From contig NC_081182.1 of NCBI RefSeq assembly GCF_029867415.1, positions 19,193,983 through 19,257,982 on the forward strand: a stretch of DNA of 64,000 nt. Reading direction: 5' to 3'. The notes below the pieces were generated by a model. That model saw nothing but the letters and a program-made list of their open reading frames with translations. It did no database searches and was not told the DNA's origin. Source of the stretch: Vicia villosa (lineage: Eukaryota > Streptophyta > Magnoliopsida > Fabales > Fabaceae). Made by a program: the position numbers and the translations under genes. This document shows, piece by piece, positions 1 to 11,142 of this stretch (positions are counted from its first letter, which is position 1; the number at the start of each line of letters is the position of its first letter).

Positions 1-403
1 TCTCATATGATTCAATCTTATCTTGTCTGCAATTATGCTTATTTGCTTTTGGCTCCACCAGCTTTTTCATTTTTGATGCTTCCTCACTCACCATTCTAAT
101 TTTCATATAAGAGTACTAGTACTTCATAATTGACATGGCTATGACTATGACTTTTTCTCTAATAATGGTTTGTAAGTTAGTTTTGGTAAGCAAAATTTTA
201 ACGGAGATGGTAACTTAATTAACCATCATTTTAACTTAACTTGATAGTTTCAAAAGTATACCTTAGTTAATTCACAAACACGCTCAACTCAATATAATTC
301 ACAAACACTCAGCTCTACATACATAGACACAACACAAACTCTTTATGTTATATAATCTTACATAAAGTTGTTAATGAATATCTAGTCACATATTAACCCT
401 AAA
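1..403. other. AT-rich intergenic sequence, no gene seen
   Basis: I see no open reading frame of note and no RNA gene. The last part, about 385-403, already resembles the sequence just downstream of the CCR-like final exon at 37020-37035 (both read 'atattaaccctaa'). Confidence 0.6.
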
Positions 404-485
404 ATGTGAGGACTGCGTACAAGCATAAGTAATACGCATGAAACCTTTCACGCGTAGTACTTATACTTGTACGCAATCCTCACAT
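404..485. repeat. Short inverted repeat derived from CCR-like 3' flank
   Basis: Arms at about 404-431 and 456-485 are reverse complements over about 28 bp with only a couple of mismatches, separated by a loop of about 24 bp. The left arm matches the segment just 3' of the CCR-like last exon at 37030-37060 ('gcgtacaagcataagtaa'). It lies directly beside the larger hairpin at 485-785. Confidence 0.85.
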
Positions 486-785
486 AATTGAACCTGCAGT
501 CAAAGGAACACGTAATGTACCAGTGCATGCTATGTTGACGAGGAGGATGTAAAACGGCGGTTGAGCTCTGCGAAACCGCATGAGTTTGGATTGGCCGATA
601 GTTTTTAAAATAGTGACAATAGCACGCACTGGTTCATCGCGTTACATATTGTTACTAATTCTAAAACTATCGGCCAATCCAAACTTATTTGCAGTTTCGC
701 ATAGCTCAACCGCCGTTTGACTTTCTCCTCGTCAACATAGCACGCATTGGTACATTACGTGTTCCTTTGACTGCAGGTTCAATTA
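485..785. repeat. Large CCR-derived hairpin (inverted duplication)
   Basis: Arms of about 136 bp (485-620 and 648-785) are reverse complements with scattered mismatches, around a 27-bp loop. The loop (621-647) is itself a diverged copy of 738-764, 'agcacgcantggt'. Each arm joins two coding pieces of the CCR-like family with no intron: one resembles the start of exon 2 (compare 8983-9018) and one resembles exon 5 (compare 37185-37330). A transcript would fold into a long, nearly paired stem. No TIR-type TSD was seen. It may be a foldback rearrangement or a young hairpin-RNA locus; neither is proven. Confidence 0.8.
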
Positions 786-839
786 TTAGCTGTCAGAATA
801 ATTAGACGTCTGAAGGAATTGTTTCTTTATTGTACACCA

Positions 840-1376
<537 letters not shown>

Positions 1377-2292
1377 TGTAGATGTTATTGATTGGCTGTA
1401 TTTTTTGGTAAAACAAATAGTGTCTTTATCATGTCAAACCTGGTGTCTTGACATGCATTGTTTTGAAGTCTTTCTTGTAGTTTTTCTTGTGCAGGCTTTT
1501 ACCTGATGTCAAGACCGATGTCATGACATCCGAAGCTGCTGTGTTTTACTATGTTCGCGTTATGATCTGTTAAGCCTCTGCGCGCCTCTTTTGGAAACTT
1601 TGGATATTGTTTTGTTTCAGAACAATGTTATGCGATGGATCTTTGCCTTATGGAAATGGTTTTAATTAGGTTTAAAACTGATATTGGATCCAAGGCCCAG
1701 CTGCTGCAAGGATATATATATAACAAATGAAGAAGCTGCTGCATGTATGTTTTTTTTAGGGTTTTGCCGTCCAGAAGTTTGTTGTGCTGTTCGTCTGTGT
1801 ACTAGATTTCTTGTAAGCCAAACAATCATCATGATGATTGTCTTGGTCTAGGCGTTTTTGTTTTGAGTTGTAAAAAGTACTCAAAGCTTTTAAGCACGAG
1901 TACTATTGTTCTTGATCGAAGCTTTTAAGCAAGATCAAGGTGTGTTTTTGAAGAGTGTCTTCTTTTGCTTTTCGTCTGTTAGTTTGTCATCACTGCTGTG
2001 ATTGAGGGGGAGTGAGTAGGAGCTCTGGTCTAGCAGTTTAGATTGAAGTTGCATTGGGTAGATATTAAGTGAAAGGCGTAATATTGAGTTGTATTACCTT
2101 GAATTAATATTACTTATAGTGGACTTCCTCCCTGGCTTGGTAGCCCCCAGATGTAGGTGTGTTTGCACCGAACTGGGTTAACAATTTTCCTGTGTTATTT
2201 ACTGTTTACTCTTTGTTCATTTGCTTGAAAACATTCAGATAGTGATGTCGTGACATCCTGTAAGACATCGCGTGTCTGAGTCCAGAATTTCA
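1377..2292 (+). repeat. 5' LTR of the Copia element
   Basis: It is 916 bp, starting TG and ending CA. It is followed directly by the primer-binding site. Near-identical to 7519-8435. It contains short palindromic 'gatgtc..gacatc' motifs near its 3' end. Confidence 0.95.
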
Positions 2293-2294
2293 AT

Positions 2295-2306
2295 TGGCAT
2301 CAGAGC
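2295..2306 (+). other. Primer-binding site (tRNA-Met type)
   Basis: TGGCATCAGAGC lies 2 nt after the LTR end. It differs by one base from the common plant Copia initiator-tRNA-Met primer site TGGTATCAGAGC. Confidence 0.85.
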
Positions 2307-2362
2307 AAGCACCCTGCCTGTTTTTTACTGGGTGAGATCTAGGGAAAGTATTTTCTGGTTCG

Positions 2363-4267
2363 ATGGACAAAGAAGGTGGTGGATTTATAATGAGACCACC
2401 CATTCTGGATGGTTCTAATTATGATTATTGGAAACCTCTCATGGTGGCTTTTCTGAAATCTGTGAACAGCAAAGCATGGAGAGCTGTGAACAAAGGATGG
2501 GAACATCCTGTTATTATTGATAAAGATGGCAACAAAACTTTTAAACCAGAGGAAGATTGGGACAAAGATGAGGAGGCATTGGCGCTTGGCAACTCTAAAG
2601 CCCTAAATGCTTTATTCAATGGAATTGACAAAAATATATTCAGACTGGTTCACCAGTGTGAACTAGCCAAAGATGTCTGGGATATCCTAAAGACTACTCA
2701 TGAGGGCACCTCCAAAGTGAAGATGTCAAGACTTCAACTGCTAACTACTAAATTTGAAAATCTAAGGATGAGGGACGATGAAAGTATTAAGGATTTTCAT
2801 ATGAATTTACTCGATATTGCTAATACCTCAGGAGCTTTGGGAGAAAAAATGTCTGATGAAAAGTTGGTGAGGAAAATCCTTAGATCCCTACCTAAGAGAT
2901 TTGATATGAAGGTCACAGCTATAGAAGAGGCACAGGACATCAGCCAAATGAAGGTAGAAGAGTTAATTGGATCTCTTCAAACTTTTGAGATGGGAATCAA
3001 TGAAAATTCTGAAAAGAAGAACAAAAGCATAGCTTTTGTGTCCAACTCTAGTGAAGAAGTAAAGGAAAGTAGAGAAGAGAATGTATCTGAATCTATAGCT
3101 ATGCTTGGTAAACAATTCAACAAAATTATGAGAAGGATGCATCAGAAGTCAAGACCTAATGTCAAGAACATCTCATCTGACATCAATGGATCTTATGACT
3201 CTGGCAGAGGAGCTAAACCAGAAGAAAAGTACAATCACAACAAAGGGATCCAATGTCATGGATGTGAAGGGTATGGACATATTAGAGCTGAATGCCCTAC
3301 CTATCTCAAGAAACAAAAGAAAGGATTGTCAGTCTCCTGGTCTGATGAAGATTCAGAGAGTGATTTTGAAGAAGAATCAGCCAAACATGTCACAGCCCTT
3401 ACTGGAATTTGCAATTCTGATGAAGATTCTAGGAAAGACGAGCTAACCTTTGAAGAACTGGCAGGTTCCTACAGAAAGTTGTGTATCAAATGTGCAGAAG
3501 TGTGTCAACAAGGTGAAAAGCAGAAGAAATACATAGCTCAGTTGGAGGCTGATAACAAAGAGCTTAATGAAACTATATCTGAACTGAATGGTGAAACTAT
3601 CCTGTTACAATCCAAACTTGATCAGATGTCAAAATCAGTAAAAATGTTGAACAGTGGCACGGATATGTTGGAGGAGATCTTGCAGGTTGGAAAAAGTTCA
3701 AGAGATATGTCTGGTATAGGTTTTGTTGGTGCAAAGAAATATGTCCAAGATAGTAGCAGAACTAAACCTGAAGCTGAGATGTTGAAGCCGATGTCAAAAC
3801 ATGTGACTCAACATCACGAGAAAGGTGAAATGAAGAGAAAGTTTCAAAGATGGAGATGTCATTACTGTGGAAGATTTGGACACATTAAGCCTTTTTGCTT
3901 CAGACTACATGGATATCCAGATCAAGCTGCTTCTTACAAACCTAAGCAGATCATGCCCATCCAGAAGCAACAATGGAAACCTAAAAATATGGCCTTAATA
4001 GCCCATACATCTCTTAGAGTTTCAGCCAAAGAAGACTGGTATTTTGATAGTGGATGCTCCAGACACATGACTGGACTCAAGAATCTGCTTGTTGATATCA
4101 AAAGCCATTCTACTAGTTATGTAACCTTTGGTGATGGAGCTAAAGGAGAAATCAAAGGAGTTGGAAAATTAGACTGTTCAGGAGTGCCAAGTTTAGAAGG
4201 TGTTTTGTTTGTCAAGGGCCTGACAGCTAACCTCATAAGCATCAGTCAACTGTGTGACCAAGGATAG
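2363..4267 (+). CDS. Copia gag and start of protease, ended by TAG
   Basis: This 634-residue frame holds a UBN2/retrotran_gag-type N-terminus (about residues 10-200) and a coiled, charged middle. It has two CCHC zinc knuckles, C-x2-C-x4-H-x4-C, near residues 298 and 498. The aspartic protease active site, WYFDSGCSRHMTG, is near residue 560. Gag would package the element RNA and the protease would process the polyprotein. The frame ends at TAG (4265-4267) inside the protease-integrase linker, after a LISISQLCDQG motif that normally continues without a break. The downstream pol frame is in the same reading phase, so this is a single nonsense codon, not a frameshift. The bases after the stop are CAA TTC. 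Confidence 0.9.
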   Translation: MDKEGGGFIMRPPILDGSNYDYWKPLMVAFLKSVNSKAWRAVNKGWEHPVIIDKDGNKTFKPEEDWDKDEEALALGNSKALNALFNGIDKNIFRLVHQCELAKDVWDILKTTHEGTSKVKMSRLQLLTTKFENLRMRDDESIKDFHMNLLDIANTSGALGEKMSDEKLVRKILRSLPKRFDMKVTAIEEAQDISQMKVEELIGSLQTFEMGINENSEKKNKSIAFVSNSSEEVKESREENVSESIAMLGKQFNKIMRRMHQKSRPNVKNISSDINGSYDSGRGAKPEEKYNHNKGIQCHGCEGYGHIRAECPTYLKKQKKGLSVSWSDEDSESDFEEESAKHVTALTGICNSDEDSRKDELTFEELAGSYRKLCIKCAEVCQQGEKQKKYIAQLEADNKELNETISELNGETILLQSKLDQMSKSVKMLNSGTDMLEEILQVGKSSRDMSGIGFVGAKKYVQDSSRTKPEAEMLKPMSKHVTQHHEKGEMKRKFQRWRCHYCGRFGHIKPFCFRLHGYPDQAASYKPKQIMPIQKQQWKPKNMALIAHTSLRVSAKEDWYFDSGCSRHMTGLKNLLVDIKSHSTSYVTFGDGAKGEIKGVGKLDCSGVPSLEGVLFVKGLTANLISISQLCDQG

Positions 4268-7057
4268 CAATTCAACTTCACTAAAGCTGAGTGTGTGGTT
4301 ACTAATGAAGAAAAGGAAGTAGTAATGAGGGGTGTCAGATCCAAAGATAACTGCTACTTGTGGGTGTCTCATGAATCCAGCTACTCTACTGTTTGTTCTA
4401 AAGAAGAAGAAGCAAAGCTGTGGCACCAAAAACTTGGTCACCTTCATCTAAGAGGTATGAAACGAATTATTTCTCTGGAAGCTGTAAGAGGAATTCCTAA
4501 GCTACAAATTGATGAAGGAAAAATATGTGGTGAATGTCAGGTAGGAAAACAAACCAGGATGTCACATCCAAAGGTTACACATCTGACTACTTCCAGAGTT
4601 CTTGAACTTCTACATATGGACTTGATGGGACCAATGCAAATAGAAAGTCTTGGAGGAAAGAAATATGCTTATGTGGTTGTGGATGACTACTCCAGGTACA
4701 CTTGGGTAAACTTCATCAGAGAAAAGTCAGATGTGTTTGATGTTTTCAAGGACCTATGTCAAAGAATTCAAAGAGAAAAAGAAAATGGTGTTGTGAGAAT
4801 CAGAAGTGATCATGGAAAGGAATTTGAGAATCAAAAGTTTGCTGAATTCTGTTCCTCTGAAGGAATACATCATGAATTCTCTTCCCCTATTACTCCACAG
4901 CAAAATGGGGTTGTTGAACGAAAGAATAGAACTATTCAAGAATCAGCAAGAGCTATGATCCATGCTAAGAATCTTCCTATCTACTTCTGGGCTGAAGCCA
5001 TGAATACTGCTTGTTATGTCCATAATAGAGTTACCTTAAGAAAAGGAACCTCTACCACCCTATATGAGATCTGGAAGGGAAGAAAACCCACTGTCAAATA
5101 CTTCCATGTGTTTGGTAGTAAGTGTTACATTCTTGCTGATAGAGATCACAGGAGGAAGATGGATCCCAAGAGTGACGAAGGAATCTTTCTGGGCTACTCT
5201 ACAAACAGTAGAGCCTATAGAGTATTCAACTCAAGAACCAAAACAATAATGGAATCCATAAATGTTGTGGTTGATGATGTTCACAATCAAGCAGATGTCA
5301 CAGAAGATGTCGGAACATTCTGGGATCTTACAGCAGAAGGGTCTACAAGAGAAGATGATTGCAGTCCCACTATCACAGAAGCTGAGACTGAACCCCCTAA
5401 CAAGAGTCCTTCTATAAGACTTCAGAAAGATCATCCTAAAGAACTTATTATAGGAGATCTCAACAGTGGAGTTATTACAAGATCAAGAGAAGTTGTCTCA
5501 AACTCTTGTTTTGTATCAAAGATTGAACCTAAAAATGTCAAGGAAGCATTAACAGATGAGTTCTGGATTAATGCCATGCAGGAAGAACTAGGCCAGTTTG
5601 AAAGAAATGAAGTATGGGAGCTGGTACCAAGACCTAAAGGTACTAATGTCATTGGAACTAAATGGGTTTACAAGAACAAGTCAGATGAACTGGGAACTGT
5701 TATCAGAAACAAAGCAAGGCTAGTTGCTCAAGGATACACCCAAGTTGAAGGAATTGACTTTGATGAAACCTTTGCCCCTGTTGCCAGACTTGAGTCAATT
5801 AGGCTATTGTTAGGGATTGCTTGTATTCTGAAATTCAAACTATACCAGATGGATGTGAAGAGTGCTTTCTTGAATGGATATTTGAATGAGGAAGTCTATG
5901 TAGAACAACCTAAAGGTTTTGCAGATCCAAACCACCCTGATCATGTATACAAATTAAGAAAAGCTCTTTATGGTTTGAAACAAGCCCCTAGAGCTTGGTA
6001 TGAGAGACTAACTGAGTTTCTTACTAGCAATGGATACAGGAAAGGAGGGATAGATAAAACTCTTTTTGTTAAAGATGAAGGAGGGAAGATTCTGATAGCT
6101 CAAATCTATGTGGATGATATTGTATTTGGTGGGATGTCAGACAAGATGACTAGACATTTTGTTGATCAGATGCAATCTGAATTTGAAATGAGTCTAGTTG
6201 GAGAATTAACCTATTTTCTTGGGCTGCAAGTCAAACAGATGGAAGACTCAATCTTTCTTTCTCAGAGCAAGTATGCTAGAAACATTGTCAAAAAGTTTGG
6301 AATGGAAAATGCTTCTCACAAAAGGACACCAGCACCTACCCATTTGAAGCTGACCAAAGATGAAAAGGGAACCAGTGTTGATCAAAGTCTATACAGAAGC
6401 ATGATAGGAAGTCTGCTGTATCTTACAGCCAGTAGACCTGATATTGCATTTGTTGTTGGGGTATGTGCCAGGTATCAAGCAGAACCCAAAACCAGCCATA
6501 TCAATCAAGTCAAGAGGATCCTGAAATATGTGAATGGTACTTGTGAATATGGAATGCTCTACTCTCATGGGTGTGAACCCATTCTCACGGGATATTGTGA
6601 TGCAGACTGGGCAGGAAGTGCTGATGACAGAAAAAGTACTTCAGGAGGATGTTTCTTCTTGGGTAATAATCTTATTTCATGGTTCAGCAAGAAACAAAAT
6701 TGTGTGTCTCTGTCCACTGCAGAAGCAGAATACATTGCAGCAGGAAGTAGTTGCTCTCAGCTTGTTTGGATGAAACAGATGTTATCAGAATACAATGTCA
6801 CACAAGATGTCATGACATTATATTGTGACAATTTAAGTGCCATTAACATTTCAAAGAATCCTATTTAGCATAGCAGGACCAAGCACATTGATATTAGACA
6901 TCATTACATTAGAGATCTTGTTGAAAATAAAACAATTGTCTTGGAACATGTTGCTACAAATCTTCAACTAGCTGATATTTTCACAAAAGCCTTGGATGCA
7001 AATCAATTTGAAAATATAAGAAGCAAACTAGGCATTTGTCTTTGTGAAGGATTATAG
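4268..7057 (+). pseudogene. Copia pol: integrase, reverse transcriptase, RNase H (one internal TAG)
   Basis: It continues in phase with gag. The integrase has an HHCC zinc region ([10 protein letters not shown] to CGECQVGKQ) and the D-D-E residues in [15 protein letters not shown] and GVVERKNR. The RT carries [27 protein letters not shown] and the catalytic YVDDIVFGG. RNase H shows GYCDADWAG and [11 protein letters not shown] second in-frame TAG (6866-6868) sits before HSRTKHIDIRHHYIR, cutting off the last 62 codons, which stay open to TAG at 7055-7057. The usual residue there is a non-stop codon in relatives, so this looks like a point mutation. Products would copy RNA to cDNA and integrate it in the nucleus. 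Confidence 0.9.
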
Positions 7058-7234
7058 CAATTAATTGGATGTGGGACCAGCACTATTTCTCTCTTGACTG
7101 TCAAGTATACTCTGCTGATGGTGGTGATGATCATACTGTTGGGAGTGATGACTGAGGAGGGTGAGGATGCTGATGCCCGGACTAGTAGCTCCAATGATGT
7201 GGAGATGAGTACGGAGAATGATTCTGAAGTGTAA
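7058..7234 (+). other. Possible readthrough extension of pol with a membrane-like segment
   Basis: The pol stop at 7055-7057 is TAG followed by CAA TTA, the leaky-stop context known from tobacco mosaic virus and reported for SIRE1. In phase beyond it, 58 codons stay open to TAA (7232-7234). They contain a hydrophobic run (LLMVVMIILLGVM, about 7112-7150) followed by an acidic, Ser-rich tail. In SIRE1 the env-like frame lies here. Only a short piece or an unrelated stretch is present in this copy. Function is inferred only. Confidence 0.5.
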
Positions 7235-7503
7235 ATCTTCATCTGCTGTTTGGCTTCTTTTGTGGCTAGAAAGGGGGAGAAGTGATAGATGATGTTGATG
7301 GTTTGGTTGTTGGTGTGGTTGCTGTTATTCTGTTTGGTTCCTGAATTGGTTGTTGGTGTGGCTGCTGTTATTTTGTTTGGTTCGTTGGATGTACTATGAT
7401 TAATCAAGCAAGATGTTATTGTGTCGGATCCTTGTTTCTATTGGCTGCTGTTTGTACTCTGATCTCTGATGGTATCATCTATTATTGTTTTAGCCAAAAA
7501 TTC

Positions 7504-7518
7504 GCCAAAGGGGGAGTT
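7504..7518 (+). other. Polypurine tract
   Basis: GCCAAAGGGGGAGTT directly precedes the 3' LTR, as expected for the plus-strand primer of an LTR retrotransposon. Confidence 0.9.
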
Positions 7519-8435
7519 TGTAGATGTTATTGATTGGCTGTATTTTTTGGTAAAACAAATAGTGTCTTTATCATGTCAAACCTGGTGTCTTGACATGCAT
7601 TGTTTTGAAGTCTTTCTTGTAGTTTTTCTTGTGCAGGCTTTTACCTGATGTCAAGACCGATGTCATGACATCCGAAGCTGCTGTGTTTTACTATGTTCGC
7701 GTTATGATTTGTTAAGCCTCTGCGCGCCTCTTTTGGAAACTTTGGATATTGTTTTGTTTCAGAACAATGTTATGCGATGGATCTTTGCCTTATGGAAATG
7801 GTTTTAATTAGGTTTAAAACTGATATTGGATCCAAGGCCCAGCTGCTGCAAGGATATATATATATAACAAATGAAGAAGCTGCTGCATGTATGTTTTTTT
7901 AGGGTTTTGCCGTCCAGAAGTTTGTTGTGCTGTTCGTCTGTGTACTCGATTTCTTGTAAGCCAAACAATCATCATGATGATTGTCTTGGTCTAGGCGTTT
8001 TTGTTTTGAGTTGTAAAAAGTACTCAAAGCTTTCAAGCACGAGTACTATTGTTCTTGATCGAAGCTTTTAAGCAAGATCAAGGTGTGTTTTTGAAGAGTG
8101 TCTTCTTTTGCTTTTCGTCTGTTAGTTTGTCATCACTGCTGTGATTGAGGGGGAGTGAGTAGGAGCTCTGGTCTAGCAGTTTAGATTGAAGTTGCATTGG
8201 GTAGATATTAAGTGAAAGGCGTAATATTGAGTTGCATTACCTTGAATTAATATTACTTATAGTGGACTTCCTCCCTGGCTTGGTAGCCCCCAGATGTAGG
8301 TGTGTTTGCACCGAACTGGGTTAACAATTTTCCTGTGTTATTTACTGTTTACTCTTTGTTCATTTGCTTGAAAACATTCAGATAGTGATGTCGTGACATC
8401 CTGTAAGACATCGCGTGTCTGAGTCCAGAATTTCA
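7519..8435 (+). repeat. 3' LTR of the Copia element
   Basis: It is 917 bp and near-identical to 1377-2292. Differences by eye include C/T in 'gatctgtt', A/C in 'tgtactagat', T/C in 'aagctttt' and 'gttgtatt', one fewer T in a T-run, and one extra TA. Confidence 0.95.
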
Positions 8436-8611
8436 ATGGAGTTTTAAAAAAATGCTATATTTGTAAATTATGTGTGAACTATGTCAGAGATGTATAGATG
8501 ATGGTCAACTATGTTTGACCTATGTCCACAAACTACAAAATACGTCCCTCTGATACGCCACTTTATTTCATTTTCACTCACTATAAAGAAAACAAACTCT
8601 AGGCCTAGTAC

Positions 8612-9436
8612 CAAAAATTCTATATGCAACATTAGCATTAGTGGGTGACTCTGACAATGGTCTCATAACATGAGTAGGGCAAGTGCTAATTAAATCAAGC
8701 GCATCTCTTTTTGCAATTTTCACTGCATTCTTTTCTGTCATTGTCTTGGCGTAGCAATACCACCTCTGAAAGATATGCAACGTATTAGTTTATTTATTTA
8801 CATAAAAATCACTTTATATGTAAAAATAAAATCTCAACAACCTTATATTTTAGGCAGAAATCTCCATCAGACCAACTTAACTCATTAATGGGTCCAGTTT
8901 TTGAAAAATAGAGATTTTTTATTATGGCAGCCCCCGATGAAACATACACTATTCGTTTGACATTAGCAATTTTACAAGCCTGAAGTACATTGCATGTTCC
9001 TTGGATCGCAGGTTCAATTACTTCCTCCTACAATATTAAAGAAAAATGAGAATTACAATCAAACTAGTATGCAAAAGAAAAAAAACATTTTAAATATTTT
9101 TTTGGTTACCAAAGGATTTTTAACGTGAGCAAACGGAATAGGACAAGCAAGGTGGAAAACACCTCTGCATCCCACAACTGCCGGGAGAATAGAGCTATAA
9201 TCCAAAATATTTGACTTAAAGAGTCGAAGCTGATTTGGAAAAGAAGTCATTATTTTGCCTAATAGTAGACATTTAGTAAGACAGTCTGGTTGTGGTACTT
9301 TAGTGGTCGCATGTACGTAATATTCCTTCGATAGCAATAAATTGAGTAGCCAGGAACCAATAAATCCATCTGCGCTAATGACACGGAGAATATTGGTAGT
9401 GCTACTACCAGATGGGGAGTTCGATGATGATGCCAT
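8612..9436 (-). pseudogene. CCR-like SDR gene fragment, copy A (exons 1-3)
   Basis: Three exons of a cinnamoyl-CoA reductase-like protein (extended SDR, DFR/CCR branch) can be read on the minus strand. Exon 1 is 9436-9110, starting MASSSN; exon 2 is 9027-8842; exon 3 is 8765-8612. All have GT donors and AG acceptors. Exon 1 keeps GFIGSWLLNLLLS and GVFHLACP, but the first Gly of the GxxGxxG dinucleotide motif is Ser. Exon 2 reads NVKRIVYVSS; exon 3 has the YxxxK catalytic pair in WYCYAK. Exons 4-5 are absent: downstream comes the Copia element, then the duplicated module. CCR enzymes reduce hydroxycinnamoyl-CoA with NADPH in lignin synthesis; substrate cannot be told here. Without its C-terminus it is very unlikely to work. 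Confidence 0.8.
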
Positions 9437-9587
9437 TTTCCTGCAATACAATTGAATAAAGCATTTCAAATATGATTTAAAAAACTAGAAAAAAAAATAA
9501 TTGGATTAATTGCAATGAAGAAGGAGAAGATAGAATTGAAATATTAACCAAAAAAAATAATTGAAAAGACAAGAGTTAACCAAGCTT

Positions 9588-9732
9588 ACAATATTCTGGA
9601 ACTAAGTTTGGAGCTGGAACTTGTAAGTTAGTTTGGAGCTTGAACTTGTAAGTTTATAATATTCTAGAACTAAGTTTGGAGCTTGAACTTGTAAGCTTAC
9701 AATATTCTGGAACTAAGTTTGGAGCTGGAACC
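9588..9732. repeat. Short tandem repeat, about 30-62 bp unit
   Basis: Three to four imperfect units of 'ctggaactaagtttggagct' plus 'gaacttgtaag' occur upstream of CCR-like copy A. Related units lie at 18885-18975 and 18260-18300, marking the same duplicated 5' region. Confidence 0.85.
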
Positions 9733-9739
9733 TTCTTAT

Positions 9740-10252
9740 ATAATAAATATTTTGCTTTTATAATGGTTTGAAGCTTATGTTTGCACAATTGGCCCTTATA
9801 TAATAATAATTTGCTTGAATGTTTCCTAAAATGAATACAAAGTTTTTTATTCCAAATACAATTGACCCTTTTTCTTAACTTTTGTAACTAACTTATTAAT
9901 GAGAGTAAAATATATGTGCAATTTACACATATCCAATAAGCTGAGTTCCAAATAATACATTGAGAAAATTGTTTTTTTAAAAGATGAAAATTCCACGTCG
10001 TCCTTCATAGCCATAAAGTATTGAAAAAAAGAAGAGAATCATTTTGTTCGGTGCATCTATGTTTTGTCATATTCTCTAAAAACATTCCAAATCTAAGCAA
10101 AAATAGAAGAAAAATATATCTTTTGATGTGCTTTTTATTCACTTTCTGTTGCTATACTTAATAATGCAAAAAAAAAACTAATAAAAAAAAAGTATGTTAT
10201 CTGTGTCTCATCGTAAAAAAATATGTATGTTTATTTATGTGCTTCACCGTAG

Positions 10253-10331
<79 letters not shown>

Positions 10332-10639
10332 TATTAAATATCACAAAAATTATAAAATATGCTAAAAGTTATTGAGAGTTTATAAAATATAATGATAATA
10401 AGAGTTTAAAAAGTAATAAATTACATTAAAGAATGTTAATTGAAATATTAATTAGACCAAATAAATATTTAAACTAGTCTTTTATATTTTGTAACTCGTA
10501 TTATTTAATTATTGCAAGTCACTCACTTATTATATTGATATAAATATTAATTACAAATTTGATCGGTTATTATTTGTGTTCTATTCTTATTAACATGTGT
10601 GAGTGCGCACGCGTGCCTGCGTGCATCCGTGTGTGTAAA
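9740..10639. other. AT-rich intergenic stretch with a (TTA)n tract
   Basis: A pure ATT/TTA microsatellite occupies about 10254-10334. Otherwise I see no gene. The end (10625-10640) runs into intron-like sequence of CCR-like copy B. Confidence 0.7.
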
Positions 10640-10800
10640 AATAAAATCTTAACAACCTTATTTTCTAGACAAAAATCTTTATTAGACCAACAAAACTCAT
10701 CAGTAGGTCCAATTTTTGGAAAACGGGATTTTTTACAATGGCAGCTACCGATGATACACACAACTCATTTGATATTGGTATTGCTATTAGAAAAGCTACT
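10640..10800 (-). pseudogene. CCR-like copy B, 3' part of exon 2
   Basis: Read on the minus strand, it matches exon 2 of copies A and C: an SSVAAIVKNPVF stretch, then DEFCWSNKDFCLENK and a GTTGTT donor at about 10658. It is disabled by a frameshift, because the two parts are in different frames. The upstream part of the same exon is beyond the LINE, at 17095-17165, so this exon was split by the LINE insertion. Confidence 0.75.
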
Positions 10801-11142
10801 AACGCAAAGGCTACCACATCAACAATAACTTGGTTCTTGGACTTCAAATTAAGAAAACATGCGCGAGAACGGAAACGGACGGCGACAGCCGGCCTAAACT
10901 TCCTTTGTTTAGGCAGGTTCCGGTGGGGATTTTTGGGGGTTTTGTTTAGGGTTAACTCCCATCTCTTCTTCTTCGGTTTAAATTCATGGCCTTAGGGTCA
11001 GCTACCTTGTTGGAGAGTTGGATCGGTTTTCTCTACCAAAGCTTCGCGAGCTCCATCTTCTTCTTTTCCGCACCGTTTTCTGTTTCAGGTTACGTTCGCA
11101 GGTTTTTAGGGTTTCTGTTCCGGTTGTGTTTCTTCAGCTGGG

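Larger units (their letters stand above)
1377..8435 (+). mobile_element. Complete Ty1/copia element, SIRE1/Maximus (Sirevirus)-like
   Basis: The element has two LTRs starting TGTAGATG and ending TTTCA, a tRNA-Met-type primer site, a polypurine tract and a 5-bp target duplication ATGGA (1372-1376 and 8436-8440). The coding order is gag, protease, integrase, reverse transcriptase, RNase H, which is the Copia order. The protein start (MDKEGG, then a PPILDGSNYDYWK motif) and the C-terminal ALDANQFE stretch resemble soybean SIRE1, from memory. The uninserted target is preserved in two paralogous modules (33317-33321 and 30952-30956). LTRs differ by only about four substitutions and two small repeat-length changes by eye, so insertion was recent. 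Two in-frame TAG codons interrupt the polyprotein. Confidence 0.95.

Noticed and set aside
7003..7407. 134-residue minus-strand frame in the Copia 3' region
   Set aside because: Low-complexity Asn/Thr composition, antisense to the pol end and its leader to the LTR; no known domain.
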